From: a virus
DNA length: 22,118 bases
Reading direction: 5' to 3' (one strand)
IMG/VR virus record: IMGVR_UViG_3300042691_011260
Location: 1-22,118 of that record
Of this stretch, positions 21,011-22,118 are shown piece after piece. A program made the position numbers and the translations under genes. The notes under the pieces were generated by a model. It ran no database searches. It was not told the origin of the DNA and saw only the letters and a list, made by a program, of their open reading frames with translations. Every line of letters starts with the position of its first letter. Position 1 is the first letter of the stretch.

Positions 21011-22118
21011 CGCAAAACCCTCGGTTTGTTGGATCCGAAATCACCCCGGAACCCGGCCACCACCCGCACCGGTGCCACCCGATGCCGGATCGCCGAGCGG
21101 TCCACCACCAGTCCGGCCCGGATCGCCTGATGGCTCAACGCAAACGCATCAGAGTAGTGGGATGCCCAGTCGTGAACCGGGACATCCCGGATGGTCACCC
21201 CGTCCCGCTCCTCACGCGCGTGGTAGGCATCGAGGGCATCAAGCCCCTCGGCACATCCTGCCGGGTTGAACCGGATCCGAGGGAACGCATCGAGCCCGAG
21301 GTGGATCCCGTCCCAAACGGAGTGTTGCCGGGGCACCGGAACCACGTTGGCGAGGCCGCCCGTGGCGAGCGCCTCCTGCCAGAGGCCGCCCACTTCGGCC
21401 GCTGCGTCGTGAGGAATAAAATGCCCACCGTACCGGTAGCGTTTGCCCATCAGCCGCCCCGCCCAGTCGGCCGGGGTTTTGCAATCGTCGCCGCCAGTGA
21501 GGCTTTCGAGGTAGTTGATTCTGTCGCCGAGCACCTGCCATATCCAGACTTTCTGGTTCCGGGCAGCCCCGACGTCCCAGCTCGTCCAGACCGGTGATTC
21601 CGCGTGCCATTCCACCGTCTCTGTCACCCGGCCATCCGCCCGGGCAGCCTCAATCGCTTGGGCATAAATTGCCCCCGGCCTGCCGACGGCGAAACTGCAC
21701 TCGTACTCCTGTTGAAATATGTGATCCGGGGTGGAGTTTCGGATGGCCGACAACTCCTCTGCCGGGATGAGACCAGAGACACTTGCACGCAGTATAAGGG
21801 TGAACCAGTCTGTCTGTTGTTGCGTGGCCGCCTGCCAGAGTCGCCAGAACTGGTTACGCCCTTTCGGGGTGCCAATAAATGTTGCCCACCCTCTGTAATC
21901 CGTCAGGCACGGCCGCAGCACTGCGTGCCACGCGCTGGGGTCAATATCGGCGTACTCGTCAACTACAACCCCGTCGAGATAGATTCCCCGAAGACGCTCG
22001 TATGACTCGCCGGAGCACAGGCGAAGGGTTGTACCGTTGGCGAGTGTTGCGCACAGGTCTGCCTTGTTTAAATCAACCCCCGGCAACCGTCCTACGAATT
22101 CGCAAATATACCCCCAAG
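21007..22118 (-). CDS. terL: Terminase large subunit (5' end beyond window)
   Basis: The frame is open through the right edge (the codons before 22086 read on without a stop), so the N-terminal part including Walker A is missing. About 369 residues are visible. The ATPase part shows Walker B, LDGVVVDEYADIDP (catalytic Asp-Glu at 21955-21960), and a coupling motif, FIGTPKGRNQFW. The C-terminal RNase H-like nuclease shows its three acidic positions: SWDVGAARNQKVWIWQV (Asp at 21574-21576), HDAAAEVGGLWQE (Asp at 21406-21408) and HYSDAFALS (Asp at 21148-21150). It packages DNA into the prohead through the portal and cuts it. The 3' end overlaps the next gene (ATGA). The T7 protein has 586 residues. 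The identification is firm. Confidence 0.95.
   Translation of the reverse strand, partial: WGYICEFVGRLPGVDLNKADLCATLANGTTLRLCSGESYERLRGIYLDGVVVDEYADIDPSAWHAVLRPCLTDYRGWATFIGTPKGRNQFWRLWQAATQQQTDWFTLILRASVSGLIPAEELSAIRNSTPDHIFQQEYECSFAVGRPGAIYAQAIEAARADGRVTETVEWHAESPVWTSWDVGAARNQKVWIWQVLGDRINYLESLTGGDDCKTPADWAGRLMGKRYRYGGHFIPHDAAAEVGGLWQEALATGGLANVVPVPRQHSVWDGIHLGLDAFPRIRFNPAGCAEGLDALDAYHAREERDGVTIRDVPVHDWASHYSDAFALSHQAIRAGLVVDRSAIRHRVAPVRVVAGFRGDFGSNKPRVLR

Noticed and set aside
22084-22086. TTG as the true start of the terminase
   Set aside because: The frame stays open upstream to the window edge and the visible protein lacks the Walker A half, so the real start is outside.

Overview
The window is a near-continuous virion-assembly block from a tailed bacteriophage with a short-tail (podovirus, T7-like) architecture. 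Every convincing gene lies on the minus strand, so the transcript runs from the right edge to the left. Genes are packed with 4-nt ATGA overlaps or gaps of a few bases, and I see no bacterial housekeeping gene, integrase, tRNA or plus-strand gene. The host cannot be named from this sequence. Many starts lack a Shine-Dalgarno sequence, which hints at a host that tolerates SD-independent initiation, but that is inference.

Layout in transcription order (right to left). DNA packaging and portal: terminase large subunit (cut by the right edge, ATPase Walker B and complete nuclease half visible), two small genes that overlap each other by 79 nt, the head-tail connector (portal) and a Bbp19-like small protein. 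Capsid: scaffold, a 234-nt non-coding gap holding a strong hairpin and a candidate promoter, major capsid protein, a small beta-rich head (decoration-like) protein and then a textbook-looking intrinsic terminator. Tail: tubular proteins A and B (gp11/gp12-like). Ejection proteins: an acetyltransferase-like small protein at the T7 gp13 position, a gp14-like protein, a gp15-like protein and a giant 2616-residue protein at the gp16 position. Adsorption: a fibre with a T7 gp17-like N-terminus, and a further beta-rich tail-associated protein that runs off the left edge. The order portal-scaffold-promoter-capsid-terminator-11-12-13-14-15-16-17 is that of T7.

The most interesting object is the giant protein (2261-10111), twice the length of T7 gp16. 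It combines hydrophobic segments expected of a DNA-ejection channel with an ADP-ribosyltransferase-like module and a module carrying a D-T-H motif reminiscent of HhH-GPD DNA glycosylases. These modules are separated by three copies of a short R-F-S-V linker. The best reading is a 'polyvalent' ejection protein that would carry enzymes into the host with the DNA. Other points of interest are about fourfold excess of the palindrome GGATCC, a 13-mer occurring three times including just upstream of the capsid start, and a T7-like terminator/promoter arrangement around the capsid gene.
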